A stretch of DNA of 64,000 bases from contig NZ_RPHB01000003.1 in NCBI RefSeq assembly GCF_019343195.1, positions 248,001-312,000 of the forward strand. Reading direction: 5' to 3'. Source of the DNA: Arthrospiribacter ruber (lineage in GTDB: Bacteria; Bacteroidota; Bacteroidia; Cytophagales; Cyclobacteriaceae). The position numbers and the translations under genes were made by a program. Shown here piece after piece: positions 35,475-44,234 of this stretch. Positions within the stretch are counted from its first letter, which is position 1. Each line of letters starts with the position of its first letter. The notes under the pieces are model-generated. The model had not been told where the DNA came from, ran no database searches, and worked only from the letters and a program-made list of their open reading frames with translations.

Positions 35475-35752
35475 TATTTATTTCAATTTTTTTGATTTGG
35501 GCTGAATACTCAAAGAAATTTAAATTCGGGTCAAATTGCAAGGATTGTTGAGTCAATCTGAAAATTTTAACATTTCGAAGCTTCAAAGTTCTAACGCCCA
35601 GAATGGGAAATCTTGTCTTCGACACTGTTCAATTTTTCAAAAAAACTTGAAGAACGGTACATTATTGATACTTGACTATTGAAAAATCTGAAGAAAAGAC
35701 AAATTACCTGCAATCTTATGAAGGCTACATAGCATACTCTGCAAGGTTTGTT
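35475..35752. other. divergent intergenic region
   Basis: An AT-rich gap holding the upstream regions of the M23 peptidase (minus) and aspS (plus). No ORF with coherent composition and no RNA structure is seen. The only promoter element is the TATCTTTG next to aspS. Confidence 0.5.
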
Positions 35753-35760
35753 TATCTTTG
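35753..35760 (+). promoter_or_regulatory. candidate -7 promoter element of aspS
   Basis: TATCTTTG, an exact TAnnTTTG match, lies 26 bases before the chosen aspS ATG. It also explains why the upstream in-frame start at 35748 is not used, since that codon would precede the transcript start. Confidence 0.6.
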
Positions 35761-35786
35761 TCCACTTTAAAAAAATACCAAAAAAC

Positions 35787-37541
35787 ATGCATAGAACTCA
35801 TACTTGCGGACAGCTAAGGATAGAGAATGTCAACGAAAAAGTGACTTTAGCCGGATGGGTACAAAGGGTCCGAAACAAAGGAGGATTGATCTGGGTAGAT
35901 CTGCGCGACCGTTATGGTGTCACCCAATTGATATTTGAAGAAGGCTCCACCCAAGCAGAATTGTTGGAAAAAGCAGCTTCCTTGGGTAGAGAGTATGTGG
36001 TGAAGGCAACTGGTACTGTGATAGAAAGAACTTCAAAGAATGATAAAATCCCTACGGGTCATATTGAAATCAAAGTAGATCAGCTTGAGATCTTAAATGC
36101 TGCCAAAGTGCCTCCATTTATTATTGAGGATGAGACGGATGGCGGAGATGACCTCAGGATGAAATACCGTTACCTGGATTTGCGTAGAGGTGTAGTCAGG
36201 GAAAAACTACAGCTCCGTCACAGGATGATGCAGGAAACCAGAAAATACATGGATGCCCAGGACTTTATAGAGGTGGAAACACCTGTATTGATCAAATCCA
36301 CACCAGAAGGTGCCCGTGATTTTGTGGTGCCGAGCAGGGTCAACCCGGGCGAATTTTATGCTTTGCCTCAGTCACCGCAGACTTTTAAGCAGCTTTTGAT
36401 GGTATCGGGATTTGACAGGTATTTTCAAATAGTCAAGTGTTTCAGGGATGAAGATCTCAGAGCAGACAGACAACCTGAATTTACACAGATTGACTGCGAA
36501 ATGTCATTTGTGGATCAAGAGGATATACTCAGCACTTTTGAAGGACTGGTAAGACATCTTTTCAAGAATGTCAAAGGTATAGAGCTGGAAGAGGTCCAAA
36601 GAATGACTTTTGCAGACGCCATGAAGTACTATGGCAATGACAAGCCTGACCTGAGGTTTGATATGAAGTTTGCTGAACTCAATGACCTTGCCCAGAATAA
36701 GGGTTTTGCGATTTTTGACCATGCTGAAATCGTTTTGGGTATCTGTGCAAAAGGTGCCGGAGAATACACACGAAAGCAGTTAGATGAATTGACCAATTGG
36801 GTAAAGAGACCACAGATAGGAGCCAAAGGACTTGTGTATGTCAAATGCAATGCTGACGGGTCTTTCAAATCATCTGTAGACAAGTTTTATGGTCAGGAAG
36901 ATCTCAAAGCTTGGGCCGACCTCATGGGCGCTGAGCCAGGAGACTTGTTGCTTGTATTGAGCGGAGAAGAAAAAGCTACCCGCAAGCAGATGTCTGAGCT
37001 TCGTCTTAAAATGGGTGAAGAACTTGGTCTAAGAGACAGGAATGTGTTCAAGCCACTTTGGGTGGTTGACTTCCCATTATTGGAGTGGGATGAGGAAACA
37101 GAACGCTTTCATGCTATGCACCATCCATTTACTTCACCGAAGAAAGAAGATATTCCACTTTTGGAGACGGATCCAGGTTCAGTAAGGGCCAATGCCTATG
37201 ACCTTGTCATCAATGGTGTGGAAATCGGAGGAGGATCTATCAGGATTCATGACAGGCCTACACAGCAGTTGATGTTCAAGCACCTTGGGTTTTCTGATGA
37301 AGAAGCGCAGAAGCAGTTTGGCTTCCTGATGGAAGCATTTGAATACGGAGCACCCCCCCATGGAGGAATAGCCTTTGGGTTTGACCGGTTCTGTGCGATA
37401 TTCGGCGGATCTGATTCTATTCGAGATTACATTGCATTCCCCAAAAACAATTCAGGAAGGGATGTGATGATAGACTCACCGAGTACCGTGTCCGAGGATC
37501 AGCTCAAAGAGCTTTCCATACGAGTAGAATTAAAAGATTAA
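35787..37541 (+). CDS. aspS: aspartyl-tRNA synthetase
   Basis: A 584-residue class IIb synthetase charging tRNA-Asp. The N-terminal OB anticodon-binding domain ([25 protein letters not shown]) is followed by the catalytic core. Motif 2 is [18 protein letters not shown], the bacterial GAD insertion is near residues 280-420, and motif 3 is [12 protein letters not shown]. The bacterial-type GAD domain marks it as AspRS and not AsnRS. The ATG at 35787 is preferred over one 39 bases upstream, because it gives the standard MHRTHTCG start and lies after the TATCTTTG element. A terminator follows at 37562. Confidence 0.97.
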   Translation: MHRTHTCGQLRIENVNEKVTLAGWVQRVRNKGGLIWVDLRDRYGVTQLIFEEGSTQAELLEKAASLGREYVVKATGTVIERTSKNDKIPTGHIEIKVDQLEILNAAKVPPFIIEDETDGGDDLRMKYRYLDLRRGVVREKLQLRHRMMQETRKYMDAQDFIEVETPVLIKSTPEGARDFVVPSRVNPGEFYALPQSPQTFKQLLMVSGFDRYFQIVKCFRDEDLRADRQPEFTQIDCEMSFVDQEDILSTFEGLVRHLFKNVKGIELEEVQRMTFADAMKYYGNDKPDLRFDMKFAELNDLAQNKGFAIFDHAEIVLGICAKGAGEYTRKQLDELTNWVKRPQIGAKGLVYVKCNADGSFKSSVDKFYGQEDLKAWADLMGAEPGDLLLVLSGEEKATRKQMSELRLKMGEELGLRDRNVFKPLWVVDFPLLEWDEETERFHAMHHPFTSPKKEDIPLLETDPGSVRANAYDLVINGVEIGGGSIRIHDRPTQQLMFKHLGFSDEEAQKQFGFLMEAFEYGAPPHGGIAFGFDRFCAIFGGSDSIRDYIAFPKNNSGRDVMIDSPSTVSEDQLKELSIRVELKD

Positions 37542-37561
37542 TTTATATACAGCACCACCAT

Positions 37562-37595
37562 GCCGGAAGAGCTCTTAGTTCTTCTGGCTTTTTTT
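37562..37595 (+). terminator. intrinsic terminator of aspS
   Basis: A stem GCCGGAAGA / TCTTCTGGC (one G-T pair) with a 9-nt loop is followed by seven Ts. Confidence 0.87.
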
Positions 37596-37726
37596 GTTCT
37601 CATTTCAAGTTAAAATTGTTTTTTGACCTTTTAGCCTCACTTTTTATCCTTTTAAAATTTCCCCATTAAGTGCCTTAAACTTTTTGTATCCAGTGAAGGT
37701 CTAAAAGTGAATTCAAACCAACAGCT

Positions 37727-40600
37727 ATGCGTATAATTTTACTTTGTTTGATGTTTTTCACGCTTTCCATTTTATCCTTGAAGGAAGCCAATGCTCAGCG
37801 TCGGGATGGAAATGATTTGATTCTCAAGGGAAAAGTGCTTGAAGGGGGCACCAATGAGGCTATGATAGGAGCTAATGTTCTGGTCAAGACCGTAACTGAT
37901 TCCCTGCTGACTTCAACAGTTACTGGAGTGAGCGGATCATTCGAAGTAAGGCGCCCCGATATTCCTGATGTATTGATAGAGATTTCTTATTTAGGTTATC
38001 AGAGAATCACCAAAAACCACAATATCAGCGAGCGTCTGGATCTGGGTACATTTACCATGGTAGAAGACAGCAAGCTATTGGGCGAAGTGGTTATCGAGGG
38101 CCAGATTCCTGTGGGCGAGGTAAAAGGTGATACTACATCTTTTAATGCCAATGCCTTTAAAACCAGGGAAAATGCTGATGCAGAAGATCTTGTGCGAAAA
38201 ATTCCAGGGGTTACCATCCAAAATGGAGAAATACAGGCAAAGGGAGAACAAGTAGAAAAAGTTTTGGTAGATGGCAGGGAGTTTTTTGGAAGTGATCCAT
38301 TTGTGGCTCTGAGGAATTTACCGGCGGATGTAATAGATAGGGTTGAAATCCTGGACCAAAGGTCTGACCAATCAAGGCTTACTGGCTTTGATGATGGGAA
38401 CTACTCCAGAACCATCAATATTGTGACCAGGCCTGATAAAAGAAGCGGTCAGTTTGGACGTGTATATGCTGGGGGCGGAACGGATGATCGCTACTCAGCA
38501 GGAGGAAGCTTTAATATCTTTAAAGGAGATAAAAGGATCTCGATTATTGGGCTATTTAACAATATCAACCAACAAAACTTTTCTTCTCAGGATCTGGTAG
38601 GCGTAACAGGTGGTCAGGGTGGCGGAGGCCGTGGAGGTGGAGGAGGTAGACCCGGCGGTGGAGGCTGGGGTGGCGGCGGAGCAGGAAGTAATTTTCTGGT
38701 GCCGCAAGACAATGGTATCATAACTACCAATAGCTTGGGATTGAACTACAGTGACAAAGTAGGAAGCAAAATGAACCTCACAGCATCTTATTTTTTTAAT
38801 TCCACCAATAACAACATCTTCAGACTGACCAACAGGGAGACTATACTTTCAGAACAAAACAGTCAGTTTTATGATGAAACCCTTATCAATACGGTACGCA
38901 ACAACAACCACAGAATCAATAGCCGTATTGAATATGATGTAAATGAAAAAAATGCTTTGATTATCAGTCCGTCTCTCAATTTTCAAAACAATAGGACCTT
39001 TTTGGACAGAGATGGAATCAATTTCTCGGGATCCAGAGATCCATTGAGTGGCACCAGAAATATTTCTGATGCCACTACGGAAGGGTACAACCTGTCCAAT
39101 AACCTGGTGTACAGGTATAAGTTTGACAAAAAGGGAAGGACCTTATCCACCACTGTATTTACAGCTTGGAACAAAAGGGACCAACTATCCGAACTCATTG
39201 CTGCCAATAGGGATTTTATCCGGGACATCCGGGATACCTTGGAGCAGGAAACCATTGGACTATCAGATGGATTCAATTATAGGACGACATTACAGTTTAC
39301 GGAGGCCTTAAATGACAAATCCTTATTGACCCTTTCTTATCAGGTGGGCAATAATAAGACCTCAGCCGATCAACAGACCTTTGCTTTGGTTCCTGAAATC
39401 GGGATGATGGTCTTGGATACTGCTTTGAGTAACGTTTTTGACAATAGGTTTGTCATCCAAAGACCCAGTGCGGGATATAGCTACAACTTCAAAAACTGGA
39501 ATATCAATGCCAATCTGGATTACCAGTATGCAGCTCAGGACAATGAAAGTCTTTTCCCTTTTGAGCAGTCATTCAACAGAACATTCAGCAACTTCCTTCC
39601 GGGGATGAATGCATTTTATAGAAACCGTGAAAAAGGAACCTCTTTCAGGCTAAGGTACAGAACCAATACTCAGGAGCCCGCTGTCAATCAGCTTCAGAAT
39701 GTAATCAATAACCAAAACCCGCTGCAGCTTTTCGTGGGTAATCCTGATCTAGGACAGGCTTACAGCCATTCGGTATTTACTAATTTTTCTAAAATCAACA
39801 TGGAGAAATCCAGAACTTTCTTTTCGTTCCTGTTTTTCTCTATGACCGAAAATTTTATCGGCAATAGCATATTTGTCGCTCAGTCAGATACCTTGATCAA
39901 TGGAGATGTGCTTTTGAGGCCAGGAGCACAAATCAGCAGACCTGAAAATATCTCAGGTCAGTTTAGGTCCAGATTGTTTGTCACCTATGGTGCACCTGTC
40001 AAAAAACTGAAATCACAGTTCAATTCAAACTCCAGTATTTCTCTTAACAGGACACCAGGTATCATCAATGGGCAGAGAAACTTCAATGATAATCTGGACC
40101 TGAGCCAAGGACTTACCCTTACCAGTAATATCAGTAAGGATTTTGACTTTACCCTTGCCACGACTGGAACTTACACCATTGTCAACAGCAGTTTACAGAC
40201 TAACCTGAACAATAATTTTTATATCCAAAACTCAAATGTCAGGCTCTATTACAGTCCAAATAATGGAAAGCTCTTTGTGTCCAATGTGGTCAATAATGCG
40301 CTTTACCGTGGAATCTCAGCAGAGTTGGACCAATCTGTTTGGCTTTGGAATATTGAGGCAGGGTATAGGTTTCTCAAAGACAATAAAGGTGAGTTGAAGT
40401 TGAGTATTTTTGACCTGCTCAATCAAAACAATGCCATTGGCAGAGCAGTGAATGATGTGGCCATAGAGGATACATTTACAAGGGTGCTTACCAGATACGG
40501 GTTGATTTCATTTACCTACATTATTGGCAATTTCAAACAGCAGGAAGAACCTCAGGGAGGAAGACCCTGGAGAGGAGGGGGAGGAAGCAGAACTTGGTAA
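37727..40600 (+). CDS. TonB-dependent-receptor-like outer-membrane beta-barrel with Gly-rich insert
   Basis: A 957-residue outer-membrane barrel of the OMP_b-brl/TonB-receptor-like type. A signal peptide ends near KEANAQRRD. A carboxypeptidase-regulatory-like domain follows (LKGKVLEGGTNEAMIGANVLV, about 32-105), then a plug-like region (ADAEDLVRKIPGVTI and VDGREFFGSDPF). The rest is a large barrel with strand pairs to the C-terminus. A long Gly-rich insert (about 296-325, rich in GGGG, GRGG and GGWGGG) sits at the first barrel loop, and a smaller Gly/Arg tail ends the protein. Family members import or process nutrients, but no substrate can be named. A terminator follows. Confidence 0.85.
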   Translation: MRIILLCLMFFTLSILSLKEANAQRRDGNDLILKGKVLEGGTNEAMIGANVLVKTVTDSLLTSTVTGVSGSFEVRRPDIPDVLIEISYLGYQRITKNHNISERLDLGTFTMVEDSKLLGEVVIEGQIPVGEVKGDTTSFNANAFKTRENADAEDLVRKIPGVTIQNGEIQAKGEQVEKVLVDGREFFGSDPFVALRNLPADVIDRVEILDQRSDQSRLTGFDDGNYSRTINIVTRPDKRSGQFGRVYAGGGTDDRYSAGGSFNIFKGDKRISIIGLFNNINQQNFSSQDLVGVTGGQGGGGRGGGGGRPGGGGWGGGGAGSNFLVPQDNGIITTNSLGLNYSDKVGSKMNLTASYFFNSTNNNIFRLTNRETILSEQNSQFYDETLINTVRNNNHRINSRIEYDVNEKNALIISPSLNFQNNRTFLDRDGINFSGSRDPLSGTRNISDATTEGYNLSNNLVYRYKFDKKGRTLSTTVFTAWNKRDQLSELIAANRDFIRDIRDTLEQETIGLSDGFNYRTTLQFTEALNDKSLLTLSYQVGNNKTSADQQTFALVPEIGMMVLDTALSNVFDNRFVIQRPSAGYSYNFKNWNINANLDYQYAAQDNESLFPFEQSFNRTFSNFLPGMNAFYRNREKGTSFRLRYRTNTQEPAVNQLQNVINNQNPLQLFVGNPDLGQAYSHSVFTNFSKINMEKSRTFFSFLFFSMTENFIGNSIFVAQSDTLINGDVLLRPGAQISRPENISGQFRSRLFVTYGAPVKKLKSQFNSNSSISLNRTPGIINGQRNFNDNLDLSQGLTLTSNISKDFDFTLATTGTYTIVNSSLQTNLNNNFYIQNSNVRLYYSPNNGKLFVSNVVNNALYRGISAELDQSVWLWNIEAGYRFLKDNKGELKLSIFDLLNQNNAIGRAVNDVAIEDTFTRVLTRYGLISFTYIIGNFKQQEEPQGGRPWRGGGGSRTW

Positions 40601-40604
40601 AAGT

Positions 40605-40634
40605 AAAAGCCTGGTAAAAATTGCCGGGCTTTTT
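40605..40634 (+). terminator. intrinsic terminator after the barrel gene
   Basis: AAAAGCCTGG pairs with CCGGGCTTTT (one T-G pair) around a 9-nt loop, followed by a T tract. Confidence 0.85.
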
Positions 40635-40819
40635 AATTAAAACTCTGCTTATAATTACAGATCCTTTCCGAAACTTTAAATTTCATGGTTCAAAATGGAT
40701 TAATTTTAGTCTCCATGAGATTTTTTTTAGGTATTTTTTGGAAAATTCAAAATGAATGAATTAATTGAGGCTATCTTAGTGTAAGTTCTACCTCACCCTA
40801 TCACCCAACTTAAGGCCAA

Positions 40820-41905
40820 ATGAGCTTATTTCACCTTCAAACCAAAATCGGTCGACAAATTATCAGAGACAATAAAGAATATTTGTATTTCAGTGGTACA
40901 GATTATTTAGGAATGGGAACCTCCAAAGAGTTTGAGGACTTGGTTATCCGGGGAATCAAAAATTTGGGTCTTAATCATGGATTAAGCAGAATCAATAATG
41001 TTCGACTGAATATATTTGATCAGTTTGAGAACTATTTCGCGGAAAAATCAGGAGCCGATAAGGCCATGGTCTGGAGCAGCGGCTACCTGGCTGGTTATGC
41101 TACTGTCAATTACTTGCTGGATTTTACAGATTATATATTTATTGCACCTGATACACATCCGGCGATACTTCCTGAGGAATTGAACCCGGATCCTAATCAG
41201 ACTTTTGAAGACTGGAAAGAGCATGTCAAGGAAATGTGCGAGACGCTTAAATCGCAGAGGATTCTTATTCTGGCCAATGCTGTAGACCCTTTGAAGCCAT
41301 CTGTACACGACTTCAGCTGGATTGGTTACCTTCCAAGGAAACATCAATACACTTTTTTGGTCGATGACAGCCATGCTTTCGGTACTGTGGGAGAAGATAT
41401 ATACGGGACTTATAACAGGTGGAAGTTTTTGCCTGTAGAGCTAGTGGTATCAGGGTCACTTGGCAAGGGCCTCGGAATGCCTGCAGGGATCACATTGGGG
41501 CCTGTGCAGCAGTTGATAGGTATTGGAAACAGAAAAATATTCCGTTCGGCATCTCCTCCTCCTCAGGCTTATCTATGGGCTTTTTTGCAAGCACAGGATC
41601 TCTTTAGGGAACGCTTTCAGACCTTACAGAAAAACAAATCATACTTTAACTCTGTAATCAATAAGATTTCAGGATTAGAAAATGATGCAAACTTTCCTGT
41701 ATACGCTTTCAAAAATAGGAGGTGGGTCAGTCAGTTAGAAGAGGAAGGGATTATCATCAGTTCTTTCCCATATCCAGAACCTACTGATCCTTGGATCAAT
41801 AGGATTGTATTGTCTGCCCATCATGAACAGGAGGACTTGGAAAGATTGTATAGAATTTTGGAAAAGATTCAGGGGCAGCTGCAAAAGTCCACTATTCTCA
41901 CTTGA
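40820..41905 (+). CDS. alpha-oxoamine synthase-like PLP enzyme (BioF/KBL fold)
   Basis: A 361-residue fold-type I PLP enzyme related to 8-amino-7-oxononanoate synthase and 2-amino-3-ketobutyrate CoA ligase. Visible landmarks are YLYFSGTDYLGMG near the N-terminus, the PLP-aspartate region VDDSHAFGTVG (about 181-191) and the Schiff-base Lys216 in SGSLGKGLGMPAG. It is 20-30 residues shorter than typical BioF and the motifs around the Lys are atypical, so a different acyl or amino substrate is likely. It is followed 17 bp later by the beta-lactamase-fold lipoprotein, suggesting co-transcription. Confidence 0.8.
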   Translation: MSLFHLQTKIGRQIIRDNKEYLYFSGTDYLGMGTSKEFEDLVIRGIKNLGLNHGLSRINNVRLNIFDQFENYFAEKSGADKAMVWSSGYLAGYATVNYLLDFTDYIFIAPDTHPAILPEELNPDPNQTFEDWKEHVKEMCETLKSQRILILANAVDPLKPSVHDFSWIGYLPRKHQYTFLVDDSHAFGTVGEDIYGTYNRWKFLPVELVVSGSLGKGLGMPAGITLGPVQQLIGIGNRKIFRSASPPPQAYLWAFLQAQDLFRERFQTLQKNKSYFNSVINKISGLENDANFPVYAFKNRRWVSQLEEEGIIISSFPYPEPTDPWINRIVLSAHHEQEDLERLYRILEKIQGQLQKSTILT

Positions 41906-41922
41906 AATTTAAATAGGTAATT

Positions 41923-43158
41923 ATGCGTTTTCTTGGATTTTTTTCACTTCTACTAGTGTACTTTTTGGTGAGTTGTAATCAAAAAGATGCCGGAATTTTC
42001 AAAAACGTTTCTGAAGAATACCCTATTCTGAAGGAAGTTTTGGAAAACGCGGACAAGTATCAGGTACAGATTAAATACACCCAAATAGACCGTAGTGAGA
42101 GCAATGACCCTGTTTTTAAGCATTTTGAATTTAACCTTGACGACGGTCGGTATTTTTACCCTGCTTCTACCGTGAAGCTTCCTGTTGCAGTATTGGCTCT
42201 TGAGTGGCTTTCCGAGCAAGATGTTTTTGGGCTATCAAAAGAGAGTGCCATGGTCACAGATTCGATAAGGGAATCACAGGTGCCAGCCTTCGCTGATAGT
42301 ACTTCTGCCAATCTCATGCCCAGCATTGCTCATTATATTAAGAAAATCCTTTTGGTAAGTGATAATGATGCCTATAACAGACTCTATGAGCTTTTGGGTC
42401 AGGATTATATCAATCATAAAATGAAGGAAAAAGGTCTGAATCACACAGTGATCAACCATCGTTTGAGTATGCCAATGAGCCCTGAAGAGAACCGTCATTT
42501 TAATCCTATAAAGTTTGTGGATTTTGAAGGTCAGGTGATTTTGGAATTGCCGGGCAGGGAAGCATCAAATGCCTATTCTGTAGAAGGGAATCCAAGTATA
42601 GGAAAAGCATATGTGAGCGGAGGTGAAAAGGTCTCAGAACCCATGGATTTTACTTTCAAAAACAAGTATGCGCTTTCGGATTTTCATGGCACTGTGATGC
42701 GGTTGGTTTTTCCTGAAAAGTTTGATTCGGCACAGCGTTTTCATATCTCGGAAGAGGACAGGCTATTTGTGCTGAAATATATGTCCATGCTTCCCGGAGA
42801 AAGTGATTATCCCAAATATGAATTGCCGGAGTTTTATGACAGTTATTCGAAGTTTGTGAAGTTTGGAACCGATAAAAATCCTATTCCTGACAACTTTAGG
42901 ATCTTCAACAAGACAGGCATGGCTTATGGGCATTTATTGGACGGGGTGTACTTTGTGGACTTCGAAAACAAGGTGGAGTTTTTTGTTTCGGCGGTCATTT
43001 ATGTCAATGCTAACGAAACCCTCAATGACAACGAGTATGAATTTGAAGAAATAGCATTTCCCTTTTATGCTGAACTGGGAGAATACCTTTATCAGCGGGA
43101 GTTGAAAAGAGAAAGAAAGGTAAAACCTGACCTGAGCGAATTTTTATTTTCTTATTGA
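41923..43158 (+). CDS. serine hydrolase lipoprotein with class A beta-lactamase motifs
   Basis: A 411-residue lipoprotein (lipobox FLVSC, Cys18) of the beta-lactamase/transpeptidase fold. All three active-site motifs are present: Ser82-x-x-Lys85 (STVK), Ser146-Asp-Asn148 (SDN) and Lys330-Thr-Gly332 (KTG). The order and spacing match class A serine beta-lactamases. However, the protein is about 120 residues longer, with inserted segments, and I cannot identify an equivalent of the deacylation Glu166. It may be a penicillin-binding or D-amino-peptidase-type enzyme rather than an antibiotic-resistance enzyme. It probably shares a transcript with the upstream PLP enzyme. Confidence 0.83.
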   Translation: MRFLGFFSLLLVYFLVSCNQKDAGIFKNVSEEYPILKEVLENADKYQVQIKYTQIDRSESNDPVFKHFEFNLDDGRYFYPASTVKLPVAVLALEWLSEQDVFGLSKESAMVTDSIRESQVPAFADSTSANLMPSIAHYIKKILLVSDNDAYNRLYELLGQDYINHKMKEKGLNHTVINHRLSMPMSPEENRHFNPIKFVDFEGQVILELPGREASNAYSVEGNPSIGKAYVSGGEKVSEPMDFTFKNKYALSDFHGTVMRLVFPEKFDSAQRFHISEEDRLFVLKYMSMLPGESDYPKYELPEFYDSYSKFVKFGTDKNPIPDNFRIFNKTGMAYGHLLDGVYFVDFENKVEFFVSAVIYVNANETLNDNEYEFEEIAFPFYAELGEYLYQRELKRERKVKPDLSEFLFSY

Positions 43159-43218
43159 AAAATATTTTTTCTCCCGCAGATTACGCGGACGGATCCAGAA
43201 AAATAGTAAAAAGGTATA

Positions 43219-43275
43219 AGTTCTCGAGTCTTTGTGATTTTAATAGTATAAAAATTCGACAAAGACCCGAGAACT
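43219..43275. repeat. long imperfect inverted repeat
   Basis: Two 17-base arms (AGTTCTCGAGTCTTTGT and ACAAAGACCCGAGAACT) pair at 16 of 17 positions around a 23-base loop. The repeat lies between convergent genes, just after a CGCAGATTACGC-like string at 43177-43188. It has no T tract on either strand, so it is more like an interspersed palindromic element than a terminator. Confidence 0.65.
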
Positions 43276-43286
43276 GAATAGATTGA

Positions 43287-44033
43287 TCAGTTTCCGTGTT
43301 CAGCCATGAACTTGTCCAAGTCTTTCAATGTGATTATTCCTTCATAATAGGCCCTACCAAACACCACAGAAGTGACTCCTGCTTCTTTTAGCTTGATGAA
43401 ATCATCCGTATTTCTCACACCTCCACTAGCTGCCAGACGGATACCCTGAAATTTGTCCACAATTTCCTTGTAAAGATCAAGGTTGGGGCCTTCCATTACC
43501 CCATCACGGGTCACATCAGAGCATTTTAGGTACTTTAATCCTCTTTCATAGAAAAATTCTATATGGTCAAAAAGGTCAATTTCGGTTTTTTTCTGCCATC
43601 CTCTGACTTTGATTTTGTGGTCGGCAGGATTGGTGTCAGCTGCCATGAAGATTTTTTCACGGCCATAGGACATGATCCACTGGGAGAACCTTTCAGGATA
43701 TGCAGCAGCTACAGATGCGGCTGTAATGGCATTTGCACCATTTTCCAATGCCTTTAATACGTCACCATCAGTTGAAATACCTCCAGTGAAATCCACTTTG
43801 AGGTTGGTATATCCGGTAATGGCTTCCAGGATGTGGTAATTTTTCGGTTCACCTCTCCTTGCACCATCCAGATCCACTAAATGAAGCCAGCGGATTCCAT
43901 GATCTTCAAAAGCCTGTGCAATTTCTACAGGGTTGTTGGAAATGACTTCCTGTGTCGCAAAGTCGCCTCTTTTGAGACGGACACATTTGCCGTCAATCAG
44001 CCATATTGAGGGTATGATATCAAATGTTTCCAT
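43287..44033 (-). CDS. HisA-like TIM barrel lacking the first catalytic Asp
   Basis: A 248-residue TIM barrel clearly related to HisA, the ProFAR isomerase of histidine synthesis. Retained features are LIDGKCVRL, HLVDLDGA, DVTRDGVMEGPN and the C-terminal phosphate motif ASGGVRNTDDF with VVFGRAYYEG. The N-terminal catalytic aspartate of the PAIDL motif is replaced: the sequence reads PSIWLIDG, with Trp11 in the Asp position. The second catalytic Asp (Asp133 in AADTNP) remains. The other phosphate site is altered (TAAS for the usual IGT). It stands alone, outside any his operon. It is probably a divergent paralogue with another function, not the histidine enzyme. Confidence 0.82.
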   Translation of the reverse strand: METFDIIPSIWLIDGKCVRLKRGDFATQEVISNNPVEIAQAFEDHGIRWLHLVDLDGARRGEPKNYHILEAITGYTNLKVDFTGGISTDGDVLKALENGANAITAASVAAAYPERFSQWIMSYGREKIFMAADTNPADHKIKVRGWQKKTEIDLFDHIEFFYERGLKYLKCSDVTRDGVMEGPNLDLYKEIVDKFQGIRLAASGGVRNTDDFIKLKEAGVTSVVFGRAYYEGIITLKDLDKFMAEHGN

Positions 44034-44056
44034 TAGGGTAAGATGTGGTCTAGAGT

Positions 44057-44064
44057 CAAATATA
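44057..44064 (-). promoter_or_regulatory. candidate -7 promoter element of the HisA-like gene
   Basis: On the minus strand TATATTTG, an exact TAnnTTTG match, lies 23 bases before the ATG. Confidence 0.5.
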
Positions 44065-44234
44065 GAGCTGACAATATAACTAAAATAATAAAATCTGTTT
44101 TGTCAGGGTACTAAATATAATAGAGAATACGTGGATTTGGTAATTCTCTTCCGAATAGTTTGAAAATTAAAATTTCAAAATAGTGATATTCATGTCAATA
44201 ACTTAATTTTGAGGAGTTAACTTTTGATGAAGAT

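Noticed and set aside
43287-44033. Calling this gene hisA
   Set aside because: The first catalytic Asp is Trp and a phosphate motif is altered, and it is outside a his operon, so the standard function is not supported.
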